Below, one piece after another: positions 18,286 through 28,300 of a stretch of DNA of 58,122 nt. The translations under genes and the position numbers were made by a program. The notes under the pieces were generated by a model. It was not told the DNA's origin. It saw nothing but the letters and a program-made list of their open reading frames with translations, and searched no databases. How positions within the stretch are numbered: position 1 is the stretch's first letter; each line of letters opens with the position of its first letter. Source of the DNA: Candidatus Sumerlaeota bacterium (GTDB lineage: Bacteria; Sumerlaeota; Sumerlaeia; MWCT01; JAUWMI01); contig JAUWMI010000030.1 of NCBI GenBank assembly GCA_030613245.1, positions 1-58,122 of the forward strand, read 5' to 3'.

Positions 18286-20598
18286 ATGCGTTTGTTTCTG
18301 ACAAGCTTGCTTACCGCGTTACTCTCTCTCTTTGTTCTTGAAAAAGCAGAAGCGCGCTATACAGGGTATGGATATTATTCAGATGAAGCAGATGTTGCCC
18401 CTATTTACATTGACGATAATGGCAGGATCAGCATTGGGGAGCGCATTGAAGTAGGCATAACTGGAAATGAAAAACTGGTAGCTTCCTCACGAGGCACCCA
18501 TATCCTCGCAGTGTGTGGGAATTTCCATTTTCGCAATATCAGGCTTGATAAAAGGGGAGGCCCTGAAAGTAATGAACTGGTGGACCTTGAGGGATATGCC
18601 TATAACGCAACAATAAGCGCCGATGGGCGCTATGCACTTTTACTAAACTTGGTAAAGTCAATTTTCAATAATGCGAAGCTCGATAAAAGGGCACGCATCT
18701 CTAGTAAAGAATTTCTCAATCTTGAGGGATTTCCGTATAATAAAGCAATGAGCGGGGACGTCAAGCATATGCTTTTAGAAAACGCCGTAGAGGTTGAGGC
18801 CTATATCCAGGTATACAGAATACAAGATAACGATATGTTGACTTCGACGGGCCATTTCTTTCCGCTTTCGAACGACTTTTTGGCAGACGATATTGCGATC
18901 AGTCGTATTAAGCACACAGTTTTAGCTACTAGGGTCGATAATAGTCCCTATGTTATTGCAGTGTTGCGGCTGACTCAGGATGAGCGACTTATTGACACTG
19001 GCCAGCGCTTATCGCTTGAACCAATATACTGCTATAGGCTGAGCATGTCCCCTGATGGAACGCTCTGCGCCAACAGGTCCCTTAACAACCTCGCTTTTCT
19101 AAGGATCGCTCCTGACGGCACGGTTTACTACAACCGCGAGTACATGCCCTTTGAGGGAACGGCCGTTTGGGATCCAGTTTTTACGGCTGATGGCAAGTTC
19201 ATGATTGTTCCCGAAGATAGACTCTGGTATATTCCCACTGTGCATTCATTTCGCATCCTTCCTGGTGGTGGATTTGAGAAAGTGGCTGAGCTTAGCGGCT
19301 TTCTTGTCCCCCAGACGGTTGTAATGACCCCTGATGAGAAATACGCATTTATTGCCCATAATTTTATGTTTAGCGGGCAGCAGACGCTTTCGCTGGTGCG
19401 GGTTTATCCGGATGGCACGCTGAAGAACATGCTTACGGACATTACAGTGCCGGGATGTTTTTTCTCGGTTGTGTTTCCTCCGCCGTGGTTGCTTGCAGAG
19501 TATGGTGTTGAGGGAGATGAGCTTGCGGATTTTAGTGAGTGGACAGCTGGCGGGGCACCTGGGAGCTTTCAGGTGCCCGCAATGAAGCGCGGTATTACCG
19601 GAATGCCGGAGCTGCGTGCGACGTCTCCAGGGCCGTGCTTTGGGTTCTGGCAATCTCCTGAAGATGCGTGTATGATTGTTCCGCGTTCACTCTACCGCGC
19701 CCGGTTTGTACTCTCTACGTGGGAAGATGGCATTAGAGAGGAAGAGGAGTCCTTCTCAGAAGATTATCCACACTCCAGTTCTTCTGATCCTCTGCCCACG
19801 CTTCGGTTGCGTATCGGTACACAGAATCAGCACCAGGCAGCAGCGCTGAGCCTGAACGTGCATCCTGAAGACTGGCTCGCGCCGACGCCGGAGGGAATGG
19901 CCTACGAAGTCCTGATCGAGCCGCCGTTTAGCTTGCTGCGCCAGGAGGAAGATCTTGACGATCTCTTCCTCGCGCTTGATCTGCTCGGGTTTTCACCTGA
20001 TGTCGACACTTCAACGTCTATTGTGGTGGAAAAGGCATGGATGGATCGTATCCCTATTGATGCGCTTACTACCGCAGCGCTGTTCTGCGACTATAGCTTC
20101 GAGAGCGACCCAGAGGGCTGGACGTCTGGAGGTGCGCGTGAGCTGCTGAGCGAGCCAATAGCGCGCTGGACAAAAGGTACGCTCGTGCTCGAAGCCACCA
20201 CTAACACCGATTGCTTTGGCTTCTGGCAGAATCCCGCGGGAGACATTGTGACCTCCACAGGTGCGGAGCTCTACCGCGCAACATTCGAAGTCAGGCGCAG
20301 TGAGGTCACCGACATCGTACACGTGCCGGTATTTCGCGTGCGCCTGAATAGCGAGGACGGAAAGCTGGCAGCTGTATTAACGGTAGGCGGCACGGCCTGC
20401 GAAGAAGAGGAAGAGTGGACAGCGCTGAAACCCTATGTGCTTTACTACCTCAAGCCCCAAACACCAGAGCCAATGCAACTCAGGCTGGCATTTGATCTCC
20501 TGAATTACGATCCCTATGCACCGCTCAACGCCACGCTCGAGCTGCACCACGTGACGATGGAGCGTCTCGAGCTCCCCAGCTTCCCCATGGACCGATAA
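18286..20598 (+). CDS. Secreted beta-propeller protein with two FG-W modules
   Basis: Start chosen at ATG 18286, after AGAGGATTGCC, because it opens a signal peptide (MRLFLTSLLTALLSLFVLEKA). The 770-residue product has an N-terminal region of about 400 residues with repeating blade-like units (ILAVCGNFHFRNIRL, MSPDGTLCANR, FTADGKFMIVP, MTPDEKYAFIA) typical of YVTN/lactonase-like propellers. Two modules of about 175 residues follow, with FGFWQ, LYRARF or LYRATF and VP.FR.RL motifs, the same module as in the genes at 1270, 3112 and 25341. It ends in LPSFPMDR. Function unknown; surface binding is a reasonable guess. Confidence 0.78.
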   Translation: MRLFLTSLLTALLSLFVLEKAEARYTGYGYYSDEADVAPIYIDDNGRISIGERIEVGITGNEKLVASSRGTHILAVCGNFHFRNIRLDKRGGPESNELVDLEGYAYNATISADGRYALLLNLVKSIFNNAKLDKRARISSKEFLNLEGFPYNKAMSGDVKHMLLENAVEVEAYIQVYRIQDNDMLTSTGHFFPLSNDFLADDIAISRIKHTVLATRVDNSPYVIAVLRLTQDERLIDTGQRLSLEPIYCYRLSMSPDGTLCANRSLNNLAFLRIAPDGTVYYNREYMPFEGTAVWDPVFTADGKFMIVPEDRLWYIPTVHSFRILPGGGFEKVAELSGFLVPQTVVMTPDEKYAFIAHNFMFSGQQTLSLVRVYPDGTLKNMLTDITVPGCFFSVVFPPPWLLAEYGVEGDELADFSEWTAGGAPGSFQVPAMKRGITGMPELRATSPGPCFGFWQSPEDACMIVPRSLYRARFVLSTWEDGIREEEESFSEDYPHSSSSDPLPTLRLRIGTQNQHQAAALSLNVHPEDWLAPTPEGMAYEVLIEPPFSLLRQEEDLDDLFLALDLLGFSPDVDTSTSIVVEKAWMDRIPIDALTTAALFCDYSFESDPEGWTSGGARELLSEPIARWTKGTLVLEATTNTDCFGFWQNPAGDIVTSTGAELYRATFEVRRSEVTDIVHVPVFRVRLNSEDGKLAAVLTVGGTACEEEEEWTALKPYVLYYLKPQTPEPMQLRLAFDLLNYDPYAPLNATLELHHVTMERLELPSFPMDR

Positions 20599-20611
20599 TC
20601 CTACATGTTTA

Positions 20612-21230
20612 AGCCACGGAGACACAGAGACACTGGTAGGGGCACGCCGCGGCGTGCCCCTACAAACATTGATCATTCTATGGGGTATTGCAATACGCCT
20701 CTACAGTATCCTGCGTGGATTCATACGAAACAAGGGCAGGGATAAACCCTGCCCCTACGGAAAGAAAAACAATTACGGGCGTATGCCCACGCCCCCACAA
20801 TCTATGATACATTCGATGTAGCCACGGAGGCATAGAGATTCTCAAAGGGCAAAAAGCCGTAGGGCGCTAATTCCCCCTCACCTTTATCCTCTCCCCCCAG
20901 GGGAGAGGAAGTAATAGTCGGATAATGCGGCTGAGGTGCATAAATGCCCCCGAGGCTAATAAATACGCCAGAGGCGGATAATTTCATTTTCAGGCAGATG
21001 ATCCCCACGCACAAGGCGCATTTTCAACCTCACCTCGCCTGAGGCGGGTAAACCTTTATCCTCTCGCCTAGGCGAGAGGAAGTAATAGGAGGCACGGAGA
21101 TTTATAAGGTAGGGGCAGGTTTCAAACCTGCCCTCTACATAAAAAACACAATGGTAGGGGCACGCTGCGGCGTGCCCCCACAAACATTGACCATTCTATG
21201 GACGTATTGCAATACGCCCCTACGGCTCAT
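20612..21230. repeat. Repeat-rich intergenic stretch (seven or more dispersed elements)
   Basis: The 733 bases between 20598 and 21332 contain no supportable gene. They hold GTAGGGGC palindromes at 20636-20663, 20731-20758, 21109-21137 and 21153-21180, and a direct repeat 'CAAACATTGA.CATTCTATGG' at about 20664 and 21181. Two copies of a 'CCTCTC..GAGAGG' hairpin followed by AAGTAATAG are also present. The stretch 21010-21085 recurs in inverted orientation at 37929-38010. Confidence 0.8.
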
Positions 21231-21331
21231 TAATCAAAGTGGGCTACAAGAGAGAACTGCGACTGGAGAGTATTGGTGAGGGCGGCTGGCGAAAGATGAC
21301 CGGAAGGCCAAGTATTGGCCAGGGAGTTCAC

Positions 21332-23608
21332 TCATGCGCCGGCGATCTGGGTGAGCTCTGGCTTGCTGTTCTCCACTGGTTCTTTCTTGGTGGGGTAGGC
21401 AATGCGGAAGTGAAAGCGGCTGATTAGTGTCTTTATAAACGATTCGCTGATGATGTGCAAATCTTTCAGCGTGAGGTTACATTCGTCAAACTGCCCACCG
21501 TTGAATTTCTCACTAATAGCATCACGTACAACACGCCGCAAGTCGGTCTCCTTCACATATGTAGACGAGGCTTTTGAGGTTGCAGTGGCTTCCACGGCAT
21601 CGGCCAGCATGACAATGGCCGCCTCCATGGTCTGGGGCTTCGGCCCGGGATAACAAAAGTCCTCCTCACGGACGGGATCGTTGGACTCGGAGTTCTCGTA
21701 ATTCTGCATTGCATGCTGGTAGAAGAAACGGATTAAGCTCGTGCCGTGGTGTTGCGGAATAAAGTCGCAGACCTTCTTCGGGATGCCGTGCTTCTTGGCG
21801 AGTTCCATTCCCTCCTTAATGTGGTTCTTAATGACCAGAACGCTCATGTGTGGAGTAAGTTTGCCGTGAGTCTTCTTATCCTCAGGGGTGGTTTGATTTT
21901 CGGAATAGTATTTCGGTTTGATCATCTTGCCGACATCATGATAGTAGGCTCCTGCACGAACCAGGAGATAGTTCGCCCCGATCGCCATGGCAGCAGGTTC
22001 GGCGAGCGTGGCCAAATTGAGGCTATGCTGATAGCTGCCAGGTGCTTTTTCCTCCAGTTCGCGCAACAAGGGTTGGTGGATGCCGGTAAGCTCAAGAAGC
22101 CGAACGTCTGTGATAACGCCAAAAAGATATTCGAAGAGGGGAAGTGCAGGGAGTGCAATGAAGGCACAGGCGATGCCGTTGACGATGCCCCAGGAGGCCT
22201 CGGTGATCTTTATGTGCGTAGGATCGACGATAAAGTTCACTACCAGGATGCTGAAGAAGTTCACCATGGCAATACGGAATCCCGCCATCAGAATATCTTT
22301 GCGCTCTCTAATCGTATACAGGCTGGCGACCGCTGCGAATCCGCCGAGCAGGGCGACGAGGATGAATTTGAAATCAAAATCCACCGACAGCCCGAAGAGT
22401 AAACTCCCCCATGTGACTAGCAGCACCGCTAGCTTGGCGTCGAGCAGAATGACGGCCAGCATGCCAATGACTCCCGCCGGGAAGGCATAGCCCCCGATCT
22501 CCTCTCCCTGTAAATAAATGAGAAACATCCGACCCAGAAAGAGCGCCAGCAGTACCGGCAAGCTGATGAGAATGGCGTTTGGTGCGGTAAAGGCGAACTC
22601 GGGTTTAAACTTGCGGACGAAAAAGGCAATAAGCACAAATACCGCGGCTACAAAGACGATATTGGCGAGAAGGCGCAGGAAGTTCTGGCGGTGGATGTGG
22701 CTGTTCAGTGTAGAGATGGCATCGCCGTGGAAGTCGCTCACTACAGTACCAGTCTGAATGACCATCTCACCTTTCTCGAAGGTTATAGTAACATGTTTGA
22801 TTGCAGCAATATGGGCGTCATGCGCTTTGTTTGTCTCGTCATCAAGAAAGTTAATACTGGGCTGGATGAGTGCATCGCAGAGTTCAAACACCGCTCTCCG
22901 AGCATCGTGATGAGTGTAGAATTTGGGAATATAGCGGTTCTGGAGATAATCTTTCACCTCGTCAGGAAAGTCCAAAATTTTCTTAGCGGTAAGGGGCTCG
23001 GGAGGTTGGTCCGCTTTGTAGCGGATTGTGACGATCTGGCGGTTTTCGAGCGTTTTGAAGTAATCTTTATTAGCCATCACGCCGCGATAGTTGAGGACGT
23101 GCTCAATTATGGTCGCGAGGTTTGTCCTGAATTTCGCATCATTGGCGCGCTCAAGGAGCATGCTGATCGTGGGATCGGAGAGCGAGAGGCCAGAGGATCG
23201 TGAGAGGTGCTGCGCGAGTTTGGCGTGTTTCTCGTCAGGCTCTAACTCATCTGAAGCTTTAATCTCTGCGCCATATGTCAGAATATCATCCAGCAGCTTT
23301 AGGATCTCCCGCCCTACGGTACTATCGTATTCGTAAATCCGGTTATACTGGAGCTCGGCTTCTTCCAGCCGCTTCTGCGTGGCCTCTTTATCCGTGACGG
23401 GGAACGTGAAAGGCGCCTTGATGGCCGAACCTATGCGCTCGCCAACTTTGAATTCGTAAGCGTGGAAGTAAAACGAAGGCGAGACGATGACGACGACGCT
23501 GGCAAAGATGATCAGAAGCACGACCCAACGCGTGAGGCTGGTAAAGAGCCGTAGTTTCCTTTTTGGCTTTGGCGCAGGCTTCCTAAAAATCTTGAAGGGA
23601 TTAAACAT
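21332..23608 (-). CDS. pgpH: 7TM-HD family cyclic-di-AMP phosphodiesterase (PgpH/YqfF type)
   Basis: Membrane phosphodiesterase of the 7TMR-HDED/7TM-7TMR_HD family, whose characterised members hydrolyse c-di-AMP. The start at ATG 23608 (MFNPFKIFRK) is favoured by GGGAGGGG nine bases upstream. Layout of the 758 residues: cytoplasmic basic leader, one membrane segment, an extracytoplasmic domain to about residue 300, seven membrane segments to about 520, then an HD domain with SYQHSLN, YYHDVGK, QHHGT and LADAVEA supplying the metal ligands. It follows phoH by 45 bp, an arrangement common in bacteria. The ybeY gene that often comes next is absent here. Confidence 0.95.
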   Translation of the reverse strand: MFNPFKIFRKPAPKPKRKLRLFTSLTRWVVLLIIFASVVVIVSPSFYFHAYEFKVGERIGSAIKAPFTFPVTDKEATQKRLEEAELQYNRIYEYDSTVGREILKLLDDILTYGAEIKASDELEPDEKHAKLAQHLSRSSGLSLSDPTISMLLERANDAKFRTNLATIIEHVLNYRGVMANKDYFKTLENRQIVTIRYKADQPPEPLTAKKILDFPDEVKDYLQNRYIPKFYTHHDARRAVFELCDALIQPSINFLDDETNKAHDAHIAAIKHVTITFEKGEMVIQTGTVVSDFHGDAISTLNSHIHRQNFLRLLANIVFVAAVFVLIAFFVRKFKPEFAFTAPNAILISLPVLLALFLGRMFLIYLQGEEIGGYAFPAGVIGMLAVILLDAKLAVLLVTWGSLLFGLSVDFDFKFILVALLGGFAAVASLYTIRERKDILMAGFRIAMVNFFSILVVNFIVDPTHIKITEASWGIVNGIACAFIALPALPLFEYLFGVITDVRLLELTGIHQPLLRELEEKAPGSYQHSLNLATLAEPAAMAIGANYLLVRAGAYYHDVGKMIKPKYYSENQTTPEDKKTHGKLTPHMSVLVIKNHIKEGMELAKKHGIPKKVCDFIPQHHGTSLIRFFYQHAMQNYENSESNDPVREEDFCYPGPKPQTMEAAIVMLADAVEATATSKASSTYVKETDLRRVVRDAISEKFNGGQFDECNLTLKDLHIISESFIKTLISRFHFRIAYPTKKEPVENSKPELTQIAGA

Positions 23609-23653
23609 ACGGCGGACCCCTCCCATCTGGGAGGAAGATTCTACCTCCGGTGT

Positions 23654-24691
23654 CTACAGAGTGATGTCGGTCGGGGAATTATCGGCGTTGCCATTCCTTT
23701 CGTAGGCACGAATAATCTTCTGTACCAGCTCGTGCCGCACCACGTCGCGCTCGTCAAAGTAGACGAAGGCAATCCCATCAATACCGGCAAGCACATTCTG
23801 GACATGAACCAGACCGGACTTGGTGTTGGATGGAAGGTCAATTTGAGTAATATCACCAGTAATCACCGTCTTGGAATCAAAGCCCAGGCGTGTGAGGAAC
23901 ATCTTCATCTGCTCAATAGTGGTGTTCTGGGCTTCGTCGAGGATGACAAAGGCATTGTTCAATGTACGACCACGCATAAAGGCCAGCGGGGCAATCTCGA
24001 TAATGCCGGTCTCAATATAGCTTCGGATTTTCTGCGGTTCGATCATTTCATACAAAGCATCCCAGAGCGGACGCACATAGGGGTCAAACTTGGCTGCCAG
24101 ATCGCCGGGCAGAAATCCCAGGTGCTCGCCCGCTTCCACAGCGGGGCGCACCAGGATGATGCGGCCGACAATGCCGCTGACCAGACTGGAGACCGCCATG
24201 GCCATAGCCAGGTAGGTTTTTCCTGTTCCTGCAAGGCCGATGGCAAAGACGATGTCGCTTTTCCGCATGGCATCAACGTAGCGCTTCTGGCCTGAGGTCA
24301 TAGGCGATAGATGCCGGCGCTTCAAGGGTACAGGAATCTTATCGAGAAAAATCTCCTGCAACTGTTCTTGTTCCTTTGTCCCGGCTGACTCAAGCGCGAT
24401 GCGCAGCTGGTGCTTGCTGAGTTGGTTGCCGTTCTTGCGCTGGATGGCGAGGAGATCACGGATCAGGCCGACAGCCTGCTGGACTGCTTCCTGAGAGCCA
24501 ACGACTTTGATTTCGTTCCCGCGCAGGATGATCTTGGCGTTTAACTTGGCTTCGATCTCGCGAATCTTCTGATCGTTTTGGCCGCAGAAGTCGAGAATCT
24601 CCGACTGCTGCAGTGTGATGGTTTGCTCCGTAATGTCGCTCAAATTAAAAAGATCACCTCGATTTTTCTGCTCTGAAAAATTCAAAGACAT
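23654..24691 (-). CDS. phoH: PhoH-like ATPase (PhoL/YbeZ type)
   Basis: P-loop NTPase related to the helicase-like half of RNA helicases, linked to RNA metabolism. The start at ATG 24691 (MSLNFSEQKN) is chosen over an upstream TTG. The 345 residues start with a KH-like segment (about 40-100: IREIEAKLNAKIILRGNEIK), then GLAGTGKT (Walker A), ILVRPAVEAGEHLGFLPGD, FVILDEAQNTT (Walker B) and TGDITQIDLP. First gene of the phoH-pgpH pair. The family is certain; the cellular role is known only in outline. Confidence 0.95.
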   Translation of the reverse strand: MSLNFSEQKNRGDLFNLSDITEQTITLQQSEILDFCGQNDQKIREIEAKLNAKIILRGNEIKVVGSQEAVQQAVGLIRDLLAIQRKNGNQLSKHQLRIALESAGTKEQEQLQEIFLDKIPVPLKRRHLSPMTSGQKRYVDAMRKSDIVFAIGLAGTGKTYLAMAMAVSSLVSGIVGRIILVRPAVEAGEHLGFLPGDLAAKFDPYVRPLWDALYEMIEPQKIRSYIETGIIEIAPLAFMRGRTLNNAFVILDEAQNTTIEQMKMFLTRLGFDSKTVITGDITQIDLPSNTKSGLVHVQNVLAGIDGIAFVYFDERDVVRHELVQKIIRAYERNGNADNSPTDITL

Positions 24692-24718
24692 ATATAGCTC
24701 TTTCAAAATTACTGTCAA

Positions 24719-25340
24719 GCAGATAAGAGGGGCTAATAATACGGACGATTACGAATAAAGAGGTTATATGCTTTATTATTCTGTAGATTTGACCCCTATA
24801 CAGGGTCTGAAGTCTGGGGGCAGAACCTGGCAGCATGGATTCCCCTATCCCTCAGGGATGAACAGTACTGGCGCAACTGCTTGTTAGTCATTATTGTGCT
24901 CCGCGCCCATGAGCAAGGCGAATTTTACTATTAGGTAATGACTTTTACCTTGACATGGGCATGCAGGCAGAGGTACAAATTCGTTAAGAGGTGGGAAATA
25001 ATAGGTAAAGGAGGTGAAAGTAAGTTGTGGCGCCCCGCAGACGCCGCACTGATATGATGGGGAAATGATCCTTAACCGGATCCCACAGTTTCTTTTTCGA
25101 ATGCATCAGTCACCAAGCCGTGAAATAGCGGATTTGGCATTCGATCATAATTCCTTGATTAGATTACATATCCTTCCTCTCACCTGTTCTATTCGCGGCG
25201 TTTGAAGAAGCCGGGTAAGAACTGTGGATCTATTCTTGAGGCCTACCTTTTATCTCACCTACTGTGCCTTAGCGGATTGAACATCTAAAAATCAGACATG
25301 GCAGTACGAGATGTACTACCATTCTGAGGGGGTGAATGAG
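24719..25340. other. 620-base intergenic region with an orphan perfect Shine-Dalgarno
   Basis: No long gene is visible between the divergent phoH and the secreted protein at 25341. At 25007-25016 a full anti-SD complement (AAAGGAGGTG) precedes a TTG/GTG start that could encode only 13 residues (VAPRRRRTDMMGK, stop near 25068). No other element recognised. Confidence 0.4.
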
Positions 25341-28300
25341 ATGAGATACCAATTCCGTTTCATCATTGAAGTGGGGATTTTGGTTTTGCTGGTCAGCGGT
25401 GCGATGGCGCAGAACACGCCGCCGGTGATCGGTAACGTAGAGGTTCCGCGCGTGACGGGATACGACGCGATGATCACCTGGGAGACAGACGAGCCGTCGA
25501 GCTCCGAGGTGCGCTACGGAATATCTGCTCATTCTCTGACAGACGTTGTCACGCAGGCCGGCCTGGTGACCACGCATCAGATTGGCCTGGCAGACCTGGA
25601 GCCCTTGACGACTTACTTTTTTGAAGTGGCGTCCGGGGATGCTGAGGGAGCGGAGAGTGTGGATAATCGCGGCGATCTCTTTCATTATTTCAAAACCACG
25701 GATTTCAATCCCCGGGTGATTGTGGTTGTCCAGAACAATTATTATGACAGAATTCTGGAATACGATCCAGCAATTGGCTCTTCGCACGTTTTGGTACAAG
25801 AGAATATAATGCCTGATCCGGAGTGCGTAGCGATCGATGTGGACGGAAATCTATATTTTTCAATCTATAGATCCGGGCGCATATACAAGACTGATTCACA
25901 TGGAGAAAACATTGTTGTAATTCCCACTTGGTCCGAGAGCGCAATTTCACGGCCATGGGGCCTGGCATTCAACTCCGATGGGAATCTTCTGATCACGGCT
26001 GGCTCAAAGATTCTGGAATACACGCGTTCGGGCGAATTTGTTCGCACGTTCGCCGATTCTTCAGATGGGATTTCCTACCCATACTTCCTTGCCGTAAACC
26101 GTTTGGGCCATGTTTTTATTAGCCAGAGCAGTGAGGTATTGGAATTCGACCCTGACGGAAATCCAGTTGGGACGTTTGCTAACGCATCAGATGGTCTTCA
26201 AAACGCCAATGGGCTTGATTTTGATCGTGAAGGGAATCTGTACGTTGCATCTACTGAGGGTATCTATGTGTTCGACTCCGGCGGCGCGGTTATCAGGGTT
26301 CTATTAGGGGAGGATTATTTGTACTATCCTCGCGGGATAGCGTTAATGCCAAACGGCAATCTGTTGGTCTGCCATCAGTGGAGGGAAGGACTTTGTGCGC
26401 TTGATTCGCAGGGGAATCTGGTGAAGCGCAAAGGAGCGCGGCACAAACACGACTGGCTCGATTACCCGAACTACTGGCCTCGTGACGTAGCAGTATATGG
26501 GGGCGTTGACCTGACTTTTACCCGTGGTTATGCATTGCTGGACCGAGATATTTATAACTGTGCGCAGCGCGTAGGAATCACCCTTGCAGATGCGGATCTC
26601 AAAGGCGAGGGAATTGTTAATGTATGGATAATGAGCACGTCAGAGCCGACCCCCGAGATAGTCCCTCTGTACGAAGAAACAGACCAGCCAGGTGTATTTC
26701 GCGGCTGGATTTTGACAACCACCGGTACGCCAGCTCAGAATGGGCTCCTGGAGGTGGCAGATGGCGACACCATAACAGTAGAATATCTTGACGAAGATGA
26801 TGGGAAGGGCAGTGGGCGCTTGGTGCATGCTACTGCGACAGTGGAGTGCGACGTGCCGCAGGTTTCAAACGTCCAGGTGGCTGATCTAGGAGAGCGCGAG
26901 GCAACGATCTCGTGGCAGACGGATGAGCCCTCACACAGCGTGGTGTATTATGGCTTGTCGCAGCTGGCACTGACCGAGTCGGCGTACCGCGGGTCAGCGA
27001 CATACTGGCACTCGGTAGATCTGGCGAACTTGCAGGCAAACACGGTGTATTATTATGCGGCTGCGAGCAAGGATGCAAGCGGAGGCGTAGGTACAGCAGA
27101 CAATGGGGGACAGCTGTTTACATTCATCACGTCGCTCGCCGTTGAGAAGCTCTTTGATGATGTGGAAGAGCCGGTGCAGGGGTGGATTGCCGGGGGGACG
27201 TGGGCACGCACGAATGAACAATCGTATAGTCCTTCGTATGCGTGGAGCGATAGCCCTGGCGGAGATTACGCCAATAATGTGGATGTCTCCTTGGTTTCGC
27301 CACTAATAAATGTTGATGATCTGCTGACAAAGGAGTTGAGCTTTTACCACCATTATGACCTGGAGTATGGGTTCGACTATGGGTATGTGGAGATTTCAAA
27401 GGATAATGGGCAAACATGGTCGCTGCCGATCCTTACAGTGACAGGTGCCAATAGTGGATTCGAGCAAGTAGTTCTGGATCTCTCCGCGTATCATGCGCCC
27501 ATGTTGAGAGTGCGCTTCCGGTTGTCAACCGATTTTTCCTACACAGCTGATGGATGGTACGTAGATGATATACTGTTGCGTGGGACGATCAACACGCTTA
27601 CGGACAATCTGGCAGCATCCTATGGATTCCAGTTTGGCACGGAGGGGTGGCAGAGCATGGCTGTGCCTGATTTTTTTACAGAGCCGATATTCAGCTCAGG
27701 GCCCGGGTATCTGGGCATAACGTCGGTTGACAATACGCACACGTTCGGTTCCTGGCAGAGCGACGAGAATGCCGTGCCCATTATACCGGGGACGCTCTAC
27801 CGGGTTGCGTATCGAGTGTCAACGGATGTGGCGGATCCGGCGCAAGTGCCAACGTTACGATTTCGGGTAAACACCCAGGACCACCAGCAGTCGAGTTTTC
27901 TGGTAGTTAATAGCGGCGTGAGTGGAACGTATTCACCGACACCAGAGGGGCGAACGTACGAGCTCTATTTCGAGCCACCGCCAAAGAAGTTTGGAGCACG
28001 CGAGAGCGCAGACGATTTCTTCGTGGCGATGGATTTACTGAACTTTGACCCGAATGATGCAGCTCAGGCAACCGTGCGGTTGGAGCGGCTGGATGTAGAG
28101 CGATTTCCACTCGCCTGGCTGAGGAGCCAGCAGGAGGTGGAGCACTATAGTTTCGATACGGGCACAGAGGGCTGGCAGTTTAGCAGCATTCCTGCGATTT
28201 TTACGCCACCACTAAGTGGCGTAGGTGACGGAGCACTGCAGCTTATGTCAACCACAAACACGAACACATTTGGCTCGTGGGTAAGCCCTGCTCCTGATAT

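Noticed and set aside
20599-21331. Degraded gene in the long spacer
   Set aside because: All open stretches consist of dispersed palindromes; no domain or ribosome binding site was recognised.
24683-24718. TTGACA-N16-TATATA promoter in front of phoH
   Set aside because: The -10 box would overlap the chosen ATG and its ribosome binding site; a transcript from it would start inside the gene. Probably chance in AT-rich DNA.
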